Source: Anaerolineae bacterium (lineage in GTDB: Bacteria > Chloroflexota > Anaerolineae > JADYZS01). From it: a stretch of 6,223 nt of DNA. Below are positions 1-5,534 of the stretch, one piece after another. Position numbers and translations under genes: made by a program. The stretch's first letter is position 1. Each line of letters opens with the position of its first letter. The stretch is taken from NCBI GenBank assembly GCA_020853075.1, contig JADYZS010000390.1, positions 1-6,223 on the forward strand, read 5' to 3'. The notes below the pieces were generated by a model. The model searched no databases, had not been told where the DNA came from, and saw nothing but the letters and a program-made list of their open reading frames with translations.

Positions 1-1162
1 AGCAGTTGGCGGACGATCTCGTTCTCCTCCGCCCCCTCCAGAACCGCGATCACGTCCAGGATCAGATGATCGGTCTGGGCCAGCAGACTCTCAAGGGAGA
101 TGCTGGACTCGCCGCGCGCAGTATCATCTAAGGTGCGGATCAGCGACCACACCTGGTAGAGGAGGCTGGCCGGCTCGTCAAACAGCTCGCGGATGAACAT
201 GGCCTCCGAGTAGCGCCCGGTGAGCCGGAAGATGTTATACATGCGTTTAGCGGCCTTGCCATAGTTGATGTCCCTGGTGAGGTACTTCTTGACCTCTCGC
301 TCCAGCGCCGCCACGTAATCATCCAGCGCGTCAGCCGAGACGTGCTGGGCCAGTTTGGAGAAGATCGGCACCGACTCGGCCTCCAGATAGACCTCCTGGA
401 AGTAGGGATCCAGGTAGCCGTCCAGCGGTGTGATGGCGCCGTCGGCGGCCTCCCACGTGACATCCAGCATGTTGCTGGCATTGGCCAGGCGACCACGCAC
501 CGTGTCGGCCACGACCCAATCTAGCTTGCACCAGCCTGGCTGGAGTGCGACATCGTCCAGCGTACCACAGCAGGCGTACCGTCGGGCTGGAACCCCTCAA
601 TCTGTCCGGCCGCGATCTGAGCAGGTTCCCAACCGATAGGTGATCCGGCTTTGCAGGTCCGCCCCTCCACGACTATATCCTGGGGGTAGGAACCGAACTT
701 CACCTCTATCAGTTGATAGGTCGGCCCCTTCATCGTAGAGAGGGCTTTGTCGCGCATCAGGCCAGACAGGATGCGACACGCTTCTTCCTTTGTGAGCGCA
801 ATGATGTTCACCCGTTCAAAGTAGTCACTGTCTCCAGGGTAGGTTTGGATCTTGGACTGGGCCGAGGAGCCGGAGAGCGCCAGGGCCGTCTCCACGACGC
901 CCGGCTGATCTTTGAACTCTACCAGGCGACCGATCTCGCGATAGTAGGCCAGTTCCTGCGGGGTGAAATCCAGCATCACCACGCGGTGGCCGAACACTCC
1001 GGTCCGTTCATCCACTTGCACGTCTTCTTTCGCCTGCGCCGCAGCGATGCTGGTCACCCATTGCAACGCCTCGGCCTCGTCCATCTCAACACCGAGGCGA
1101 CGGGCAGACTCAATGATCGCCGCCAGTGATTCCAGTGGGCTCGTCTGTGGTTCAGGGTTCAC
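1..1162 (-). pseudogene. Nucleotidyltransferase-like protein of unknown role, frameshifted and cut by the left window edge
   Basis: The ATG at 1162 opens a frame ending at a TAG at 521-523. Residues 98-100 read GSS and 111-118 read DSDYFERV, with LIEVKF at 151-156. This resembles the G-S, D-x-D and third-carboxylate pattern of the nucleotidyltransferase fold, but the match is by eye and tentative. From about position 560 down to position 1 a different minus-strand frame is continuously open, and its product looks like real protein: an acidic, helical stretch including YGKAAKRMYNIFRLTGRY and FIRELFDEP. The two frames are offset by the loss of one base (modulo 3) around 561-571. The second frame has no good start of its own: a TGA lies at 597-599 and the first GTG is well inside the homologous-looking stretch. 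One broken gene is therefore more likely than two genes. The start lies inside the end of the exonuclease gene (11-base overlap), so the two were probably co-transcribed. The product is not recognised, and a sequencing error is possible. Confidence 0.6.
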
Positions 1163-1751
1163 GGGTTACCTCCACTAAGGGATCTGGAAGCCAGTTCCAT
1201 CCTCTCCGCCGAGCCTCCTCCAGCATCGCGCGAAACAGGATAGCCTGGTCTAGGGCATCGCGTAAAGCGTGGTGCGTCAACTCCTGGCGACGACCGTAGC
1301 GGGCAGCAACGTGGCGCACCGAGGTCTCAAACCAGCGCGCGCCAGTGAGGCCCATGTAGAACGATTTCAGGTCCAGGGCGGCGTGACCAAAGGGATTGCG
1401 ACCCAGGTAACGGTGAAAATAGTCTGCGACAAACATCCAATCAAACGGCGCGTTGAATGCAACGAACACAGGTCGCCCTTCCGCGGGCATCTGCGCCTGT
1501 GCCCACGCCTCAAACTGTGCCAGGGCCTCGGCTGGCGGCCGCCCACGCTTGGCCAGTTCGGCGAGCGTGAGCCCGTGGATAGCCATCGCCTCGGGTATGG
1601 AGCCAGGCCGGTCGGGCTTTAATTCTACGTAAAACGTCTGAGCCGGATCATAGACCAAGCAGGCGCCAATAGAGAGGAGGGCGTGATGGCTGGGATGGGG
1701 CCCAGCCGTCTCAGTGTCAATTGAGATGAAGACCTCGTCACTTGCAGCCAT
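1152..1751 (-). CDS. DEDDh-type 3'-5' exonuclease (DnaQ/RNase T-like)
   Basis: This 199-residue protein is a complete single exonuclease domain. Exo I is IDTETAG at residues 11-17 (D12, E14). Exo II is NAPFDWMFV at 100-108 (D104). Exo III is HHALRDALDQ at 160-169, giving His160 and Asp165 in the H-x-A-L-x-D arrangement of the DEDDh class. These four acidic residues plus His hold two metal ions and remove nucleotides from 3' ends. The size fits a stand-alone repair or RNA-trimming enzyme, not a full polymerase subunit. DNA or RNA as substrate cannot be told from the sequence. The start at 1751 is preceded by AGAGG at good spacing (about 1758-1762). The gene overlaps the start of the following nucleotidyltransferase-like gene by 11 bases, which suggests an operon and possibly a shared nucleic-acid or nucleotide task. 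No odd residues were seen. Confidence 0.88.
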   Translation of the reverse strand: MAASDEVFISIDTETAGPHPSHHALLSIGACLVYDPAQTFYVELKPDRPGSIPEAMAIHGLTLAELAKRGRPPAEALAQFEAWAQAQMPAEGRPVFVAFNAPFDWMFVADYFHRYLGRNPFGHAALDLKSFYMGLTGARWFETSVRHVAARYGRRQELTHHALRDALDQAILFRAMLEEARRRGWNWLPDPLVEVTREP

Positions 1752-1826
1752 GCGCCTCTACAGAACGAAGGAGTTGGATTCGTGCTGCATTAGAGCCTGA
1801 CAAGGGTGCCGCGTCAAGCCCACCCA

Positions 1827-1883
1827 CGCGCGTTAGGATTGTCGCAGTTCCCTTTTCGCAGCAAAAGAAGTATAATCAGGTTA
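1827..1883 (+). repeat. Direct repeat A, left copy (promoter-like block)
   Basis: This 57-base stretch matches 4855-4911 without gaps at 52 of 57 positions, including 26 identical bases in a row (1842-1867 with 4870-4895). If read as protein in the frame of the downstream ORF, all five differences change the amino acid. The block is therefore conserved as DNA and is not a protein N-terminus. Weaker similarity may extend leftwards to about 1794 (4818 in the right copy). Confidence 0.85.
1842..1876 (+). promoter_or_regulatory. Putative promoter with TATAAT box and repeat-rich upstream element, left copy
   Basis: TATAAT lies at 1871-1876 and is a perfect consensus -10 box. The hexamer 17 bases upstream (TTCCCT, 1848-1853) is a poor -35 box. 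Upstream, TCGCAG occurs twice 14 bases apart (1842-1847 and 1856-1861, the second starting at the last T of the T run), and CTTTT/AAAAG (1852-1856, 1863-1867) forms an inverted repeat. These could be binding sites for a regulator or alternative sigma factor. The evidence is the perfect -10 box and conservation of the same layout at 4870-4904. A start near 1883 would give a leader of about 24 bases before the ATG at 1907. Confidence 0.55.
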
Positions 1884-1906
1884 TAAGCTGCGCGCTGGGA
1901 GGTAGC

Positions 1907-2003
1907 ATGGCAGTCGGCGTCCTGGAGGAGAGGCAGACGGAGCAGGCACTCCGCCCGCTGGCATCCTGGCGAGACCAGGGACAGGTAGCCGACCTCATCG
2001 CCG
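1907..2003 (+). repeat. Direct repeat B, left copy (GNAT gene start)
   Basis: These 97 bases match 5438-5534 without gaps at 87 positions. Of the nine codons that differ, three are synonymous and six are not. Identity ends sharply after 2003, inside a codon. Beyond that point this copy continues as UroD-like sequence, while the right copy continues as an intact GNAT domain, so the left copy is the truncated one. Confidence 0.88.
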
Positions 2004-2185
2004 ACCAGAGGGAAGATGTTGATCGCAGGGTACACGAGGCAGTGCGGGATGGTGCGCCGGACGGTGGCTTTACCCTCTCCATCATCGCCTCCCCATACGA
2101 GGAAGAACTGTCACCGCACACGCTGGCGAACTACGTGCAGTTCGTGGGAAGCGGGCGGAAGTATGCCGGAGTTATGACAACGTAG
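1907..2185 (+). pseudogene. Chimeric ORF: GNAT N-terminus joined to a UroD-family C-terminus
   Basis: The ATG at 1907 follows GGGAGG (1897-1902) with 4 bases between, and the frame encodes 92 residues. Codons 1-32 (MAVGVLEERQTEQALRPL and on to about ADLIA) are a diverged copy of the start of the GNAT gene at 5438. Similarity stops abruptly at 2003. The remaining residues (about 33-92) contain GGFTLSIIASPYEE and LSPHTLANYVQF, which resemble the last helix-strand segment of uroporphyrinogen-decarboxylase-like proteins (the UroD/MtaA methyltransferase superfamily). That assignment is from memory of the family. The TAG stop is inside the palindrome at 2181-2210. Neither half could fold as its parent enzyme: no acetyl-CoA motif is present and the UroD barrel is missing. 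A longer in-frame start at 1742 exists, but it would translate the promoter block. This is best read as a rearrangement product, with doubtful function. Confidence 0.65.
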
Positions 2186-2210
2186 GGGCATGGCGTGCCA
2201 TGCCCCTACG
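2181..2210. repeat. Perfect 14-bp inverted repeat with a 2-base centre (REP/MITE-like)
   Basis: CGTAGGGGCATGGC and its exact reverse complement are separated by GT. The element supplies the TAG that ends the chimeric ORF and lies 52 bases before the dehydrogenase start. It has no following T run, so it is not a classic terminator, although a transcript would fold strongly. Palindromes beginning GTAGGGGC are familiar to me as dispersed intergenic elements in Chloroflexota and cyanobacteria; that link is recollection, not a search result. Confidence 0.85.
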
Positions 2211-2262
2211 GATTGCTACCAGCCTCTGACCGGTGGAAGTATGCAGAAAATGGAGCCTAACC

Positions 2263-3336
2263 GTGAATGACATCACCATGCAGGCTGCTCAGTGGCGTGA
2301 ACTGTGCCAACGCATCTTCCAGGCCTGGGGTGCGCCGGAGGACATCGCTGCCTGCGTCGCCAACTCCCTCGTAGAAGCCGATCTCGCGGGCGTCTATTCC
2401 CACGGCGTCGTCCGCATCGGCAACTACTACAACTTCGTCAAACCCGGTTGGTGGCATCCCGAACAGCGCCCAGAGGTCATCCGGGAATCCGCTGCCATGG
2501 CGATAGTAGATGGGCATTGGGGGTTCGGACAGCCAGCGGTGCACAAGGGGCTACAACTGGGGATAGAGAAAGCGCGAGCGCAGGGGATCGCCGGAGTGGG
2601 CATAGTTCGCACAGGCCACATCGGGCGCTAGGGTGAGTACGTGGATAAGGCGGCTGAGGAAGGGATGATCGCGTTGATGGGAGTGAACAACGGGAAGAAC
2701 GGCGGCTGGGTGACTCCCTACGGCGGCAGGGAGCGGGTCTTTTCCACCAACCCCATCGCCGCGGCGGTGCCGGCGAGTAAGCATCCTGCCTTCATGATGG
2801 ATTTTGCCACCACGGTGGTAGCGGCGGGCAAACTGGAATTGTCACCTGACAAGGATATGAAGATACCGGAGGGCTGGGCTATTGACGCTCAAGGCCGGCC
2901 AGCCACCACCTCACGTGCCTACATAGAGGGAGGCGCGATGCTCCCCTTCGGAGCGCACAAAGGCTACGCCCTTCTCTTGCTGGTGGAACTCCTGGCCGGC
3001 GCGCTGACCGGAGCCGGCGTGGCGCAGGAACCGACAGGGTCACCGTCCGAGGGAGCCGGTGGCAACGCGACCTTCATCATAGTCCTGGACATCCCGCACT
3101 TCACCGACGTGGAGCAGTTCTATGCCGACGTGGACGGATTGTTTGACCGGCTTAAGCGGGTGAAACCGGCAGCAGGCTTCAAGGAAGTGATTATCCCCGG
3201 CGAACCGGAAGCGGCGGCGCGGGTGAAGAAGGCGGGAGAAGGGATCACGGTTCCAGGCCCAATCTGGGAGCAAATCAAGGCTATCGCAACCGAAGGGAAG
3301 GTGAGTCTGGATGACATTGAAGGAGAATCCAAATGA
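2263..3336 (+). pseudogene. Ldh_2-family NAD(P)-dependent dehydrogenase interrupted by an in-frame TAG
   Basis: This is a malate/L-lactate dehydrogenase-type oxidoreductase (the fold of AllD, YiaK and ComC), expected to interconvert a 2-hydroxy acid and a 2-oxo acid or a related substrate with NAD(P). Family marks in order are SHGVVR at residues 46-51, TGHIGR at 117-122 (candidate catalytic His119), GEYVDKA directly after, NPIAAAVP at 163-170, MMDFATT at 178-184 and FGAHKGYALLL at 229-239. Codon 123 (2629-2631) is TAG where the family normally has a hydrophobic residue, as in HIGRLGEY. The frame is unbroken on both sides, and 357 codons is the normal family length. The GTG start at 2263 is chosen because it gives that length and has GGAG about 7 bases upstream; a GTG at 2233 is also in frame. 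The last codon overlaps the isomerase ATG (ATGA), so the genes form an operon. Readthrough, reinitiation near GTG 2641 or a sequencing error could all apply. Confidence 0.85.
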
Positions 3337-4715
3337 TCACACCGAAAGTTGGGTTCATCGTGTACGGAGTGCACAAGGACGGTCTCCTTGATCCCATGGG
3401 CACGCCGTTCATTGACGACGCTCTCATAGCCGCGGCGAAGGAGAGCCTGCGGGCGGCAGGCCTGGAACTGGTGGAGCATGACGTAATCTTGGCTACAAAG
3501 GCGGAAGCGCGCACCTGTCTGAGCAAATTCAGGAAACAGGACAACGTGGATGCGATCATTTTGTTTTCCGGCACGTGGGTCTGGGCTGCCCATCTGGCGG
3601 CTGCCATCCGTGATTTCGCCACCACTGGCAAAGGGATACTATTGTGGACTAACCCAGGTTCTCAAGGTTGGCGGCCGGTCGGCGGCCTGGTCTTACACGG
3701 CGCATTAAAGGAGATCGGCATCCTGCACCGCTTCGTCTATGGCGACTACCGCGACCCCCAGGAAATCGGACGCATCGTATCTTATTGCCGGGCCAGCCAC
3801 CTGAAAAACCGGCTGAACATGAGCACCATCGGCGCGTTCGGCGGCAGGGGGATGGGACAGACCTGCGGCGTCGCCGACCCCTCCCAGTGGATGCGCGTTT
3901 TCGGGGTGGACATTGACTCGCGGGATACGACGATGCTCCTTGAGACGGCCAAGGCCGTCACGGCAGCGGAATTGACAGAAGCACGGGCGCGCACCCAGTT
4001 GTTGTTCAGCGACTCCGTTCCCCAGGACGCGATGGCCGAGCGTTCTCTACGCCTCTACGTAGCCCTCAAGAAAATTGTCGCGCGCGAAGGTTGGGAATTC
4101 TACACGATCCAGTCGTTCCCCGGTTTGAGTGATGATTACAGCGCTACCTCGTTTGCGCAGAGCATGATGTTGGAAGATGGGGTAGGGACCTCCACGTTGA
4201 GCGACTTCAATACCGCGATGACCGTCAAGTTGTTGACCGATCTCAGTTCCGAGCGCGTCTATTACGGCGACCTTCAACACATTGATAAACGCAGCCGCGA
4301 GATCAAGATCATCGGCGATGGGGCCTGTCCTCCCTCGTTGGCCGGAACGGTGGGGCCGGCGCGCTTCGCGCAACACGGTATTCCCACAGAAGGCGCGGCC
4401 GGCGGCTTATCGGTGGAACTGACCTGCAAGCCGGGCACTGGTGTACTTGCCAGGCTGGGCCGCTACAAGGGCGAGTTTGAGATGATCCTGGCCCGCTGTA
4501 CCATCACCGAGCCATCCGCCGGAGAGTTGGCGACACGTAAACTGGAAAGCGGTATTCCGTTTTGGCCGCACGCCTTCGTCACCCCCAAATGTGACATAGA
4601 CGCTCTGATTGAAGCGTGGAATAATGAATACGCCGTGCTTGGTTACGGCGCGCGCCTGTACGACGATCTGCTTGCGTTCTGTGAATTGACGGGAATCAAG
4701 GCGATTGCGCTCTAG
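3333..4715 (+). CDS. L-fucose/L-arabinose isomerase-like protein (COG2407-type)
   Basis: This 460-residue protein has the layout of the fucose isomerase-like family, whose members interconvert aldose and ketose sugars using a divalent metal. Visible marks are VDAIILFSGTWVWAAHLAA at 72-90, the glycine-rich GAFGGRGMG at 167-175, LEDGVGTSTLSDFNTAMT at 280-297, YYGDLQHID at 310-318, GDGACPPSLAG at 328-338 and WPHAFV at 411-416. In E. coli FucI the metal ligands are Glu337, Asp361 and His528. Asp313 and His413 look like the last two, but the Glu position, 24 residues before Asp313, is Leu289. The substrate is unknown, and the activity may differ from textbook isomerases. The ATG at 3333 overlaps the dehydrogenase stop, with AAGGAG at 3320-3325 at good spacing. 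The pairing suggests catabolism of an unusual or acidic sugar: isomerase acting on the sugar, dehydrogenase on a derived oxo or hydroxy acid. That pathway is an inference. Confidence 0.8.
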   Translation: MITPKVGFIVYGVHKDGLLDPMGTPFIDDALIAAAKESLRAAGLELVEHDVILATKAEARTCLSKFRKQDNVDAIILFSGTWVWAAHLAAAIRDFATTGKGILLWTNPGSQGWRPVGGLVLHGALKEIGILHRFVYGDYRDPQEIGRIVSYCRASHLKNRLNMSTIGAFGGRGMGQTCGVADPSQWMRVFGVDIDSRDTTMLLETAKAVTAAELTEARARTQLLFSDSVPQDAMAERSLRLYVALKKIVAREGWEFYTIQSFPGLSDDYSATSFAQSMMLEDGVGTSTLSDFNTAMTVKLLTDLSSERVYYGDLQHIDKRSREIKIIGDGACPPSLAGTVGPARFAQHGIPTEGAAGGLSVELTCKPGTGVLARLGRYKGEFEMILARCTITEPSAGELATRKLESGIPFWPHAFVTPKCDIDALIEAWNNEYAVLGYGARLYDDLLAFCELTGIKAIAL

Positions 4716-4730
4716 GGCTTAGTCTGGTCA

Positions 4731-4750
4731 CTATCTTTGCACTTAGATAG
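4731..4750 (+). terminator. Weak inverted repeat after the isomerase gene, possible terminator
   Basis: CTATCT (4731-4736) and AGATAG (4745-4750) are exact complements with an 8-base loop, 15 bases past the isomerase stop. The stem is A+T-rich and no T run follows, so intrinsic termination is doubtful. Position is the main argument. Confidence 0.25.
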
Positions 4751-4842
4751 CCTGAGTTGGCAGGCACGGTTTCTGGGAACACGACAGGGATGCCTCCCAC
4801 CCTAAGGTCCCGAGGAGGAGCCCGGGAGAATGGGGCTGTCAA

Positions 4843-4858
4843 CGCGGCGAAAGCCGCG
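4843..4858. repeat. Short hairpin with GAAA tetraloop
   Basis: CGCGGC (4843-4848) pairs with GCCGCG (4853-4858) around the GNRA-type loop GAAA. With one bulged C the stem extends by AA (4841-4842) pairing with TT (4861-4862). It overlaps the left end of the promoter-like block and lies about 40 bases upstream of its TATAAT box. The left copy of the block lacks this hairpin. No T run follows, so it is not a standard terminator. Confidence 0.45.
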
Positions 4859-4911
4859 CGTTAGTATGGTCGCAGTTCCCTTTTCGCAGCAAAAGGAGTA
4901 TAATCGGGCTA
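4855..4911 (+). repeat. Direct repeat A, right copy (promoter-like block)
   Basis: This is the partner of 1827-1883 (52 of 57 bases identical, no gaps). Here the block is followed by the nucleotidyltransferase gene and not directly by the GNAT start, so this copy is separated from repeat B by 526 bases, compared with 23 in the left copy. Confidence 0.85.
4870..4904 (+). promoter_or_regulatory. Putative promoter with TATAAT box, right copy
   Basis: TATAAT lies at 4899-4904. The inverted repeat is one pair longer here than in the left copy: CCTTTT (4879-4884) and AAAAGG (4891-4896). The TCGCAG direct repeat is kept at 4870-4875 and 4884-4889. A transcript starting near 4911 would carry the nucleotidyltransferase and GNAT genes together, with a very short leader to the first gene. 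Confidence 0.55.
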
Positions 4912-4937
4912 ATCAATATCTAACGATGTGGTGCTGG

Positions 4938-5432
4938 ATGCAGACAATTAGCCCGGAGCATCTGCACATCCTGCGCACAATACACGCACGGCTTGAGAAC
5001 AGCGGCTTGAACTGGGTTGTTACGGGTAGCCTCGGCTTTGCCCTGCAAGGTATCCTGGTAGAAGTCCGTGACATTGATATACAGACTGATAAAGCCGGAG
5101 CCTACCGCATTGAAGAACTGTTCTCCGAGTGTGTGACAAGGAGAGTAGCCTTTTCTGCGGCGGAGAAGATTTGTTCCTACTTTGGTGCACTCATGATAGA
5201 TGGCATCAAAGTGGAGATTATGGGTGATATTCAGAAGCGGCTTGAGGATGGAGCCTGGGAAGACCCTGTAGATTGGGAATCTCATAAACGGTTTGTAGAG
5301 TTTGCAGAAATGAAAGTGCCCGTCTTGTCCTTGGCATACGAGTATCAGGCATATCTGAAGTTGGGGCGGCTGGAGAAGGCAGAAATGCTCAGGAAGTGGT
5401 TGAGTAGCCGGCCTTGTCTGGGGGGAGTGTAG
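4938..5432 (+). CDS. Small stand-alone nucleotidyltransferase-fold protein
   Basis: The 164-residue protein shows the minimal nucleotidyltransferase signature: WVVTGSLGFALQG at 26-38 (G30-S31), DIDIQTD at 45-51 (D45, D47 as metal ligands) and VEIMGD at 92-97 (E93 as third carboxylate). This resembles MNT-type antitoxins, AbiEii-like proteins and small antibiotic nucleotidyltransferases. The residues needed to transfer a nucleotide are present, but the substrate is unknown. No HEPN or kinase-like toxin partner lies next to it. The ATG at 4938 is chosen because the domain begins shortly after; ATG 4926 is equally possible, and neither has a clear ribosome site. A GTG-opened reading from further upstream would translate the promoter block and is rejected. 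Base composition is unlike the neighbours: I counted 25 of 60 G+C in 5161-5220 against 39 of 60 in 5701-5760 of the GNAT gene. With its absence from the left repeat copy, this suggests acquisition between promoter and GNAT. Confidence 0.75.
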   Translation: MQTISPEHLHILRTIHARLENSGLNWVVTGSLGFALQGILVEVRDIDIQTDKAGAYRIEELFSECVTRRVAFSAAEKICSYFGALMIDGIKVEIMGDIQKRLEDGAWEDPVDWESHKRFVEFAEMKVPVLSLAYEYQAYLKLGRLEKAEMLRKWLSSRPCLGGV

Positions 5433-5437
5433 GAGGC

Positions 5438-5534
5438 ATGGCAGTCGGCGTCCTGGAGGGGAGGCAGGCGGAGCAGGCGCTCCGCCCACTGGACCCCCGG
5501 CGAGACCTGGGACAGGTGGCCGACCTCATCGCCG
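5438..5534 (+). repeat. Direct repeat B, right copy (GNAT gene start)
   Basis: This is the partner of 1907-2003 (87 of 97 bases identical). This copy leads into an intact acetyltransferase and is therefore likely the parental form of the gene start. Confidence 0.88.

Larger units (their letters stand above)
4716..4925. other. Intergenic gap between the sugar module and the nucleotidyltransferase gene
   Basis: These 210 bases hold no convincing gene. An ATG at 4789 opens only 24 codons (to TAG at 4862-4864) without family resemblance. The gap contains a weak inverted repeat just after the isomerase, a GAAA-loop hairpin at 4843-4858, and the right copy of the promoter-like block (4855-4911). 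Confidence 0.7.

Noticed and set aside
551..571. Programmed ribosomal frameshift
   Set aside because: No slippery heptamer or homopolymer run is present at the frame change.
1..596. Minus-strand region 1-596 as a separate gene
   Set aside because: It has no convincing start or ribosome site. The frame opens only at a TGA at 597-599, and the join reads better as one frameshifted gene.
1742..1906. In-frame N-terminal extension of the chimeric ORF from an ATG at 1742
   Set aside because: It would translate the promoter-like block, where all five differences from the second copy are non-synonymous, and the ATG at 1907 has a good ribosome site and matches the GNAT start.
2181..2210. Palindrome as an intrinsic terminator
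   Set aside because: There is no T run on either side, and it lies directly upstream of a plus-strand gene; a REP-like element fits better.
2629..2631. TAG as pyrrolysine
   Set aside because: Only one TAG was seen, in a family not known for pyrrolysine, and no pyl genes lie in the window; other genes here use TAG as a normal stop (isomerase, nucleotidyltransferase).
4789..4864. 24-codon ORF in the gap after the isomerase
   Set aside because: It is short, has no recognisable family, and lies across the hairpin and the left end of repeat A.
4830..4937. Nucleotidyltransferase start at 4830, giving 200 residues
   Set aside because: It runs through the TATAAT block and hairpin. The recognisable domain begins only after 4938, and the shared peptide with the left copy is explained by DNA conservation.
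4938..5432. Antitoxin of a HEPN-MNT toxin-antitoxin pair
   Set aside because: No HEPN protein with an R-x4-6-H motif is adjacent; the neighbours are an isomerase and a GNAT.
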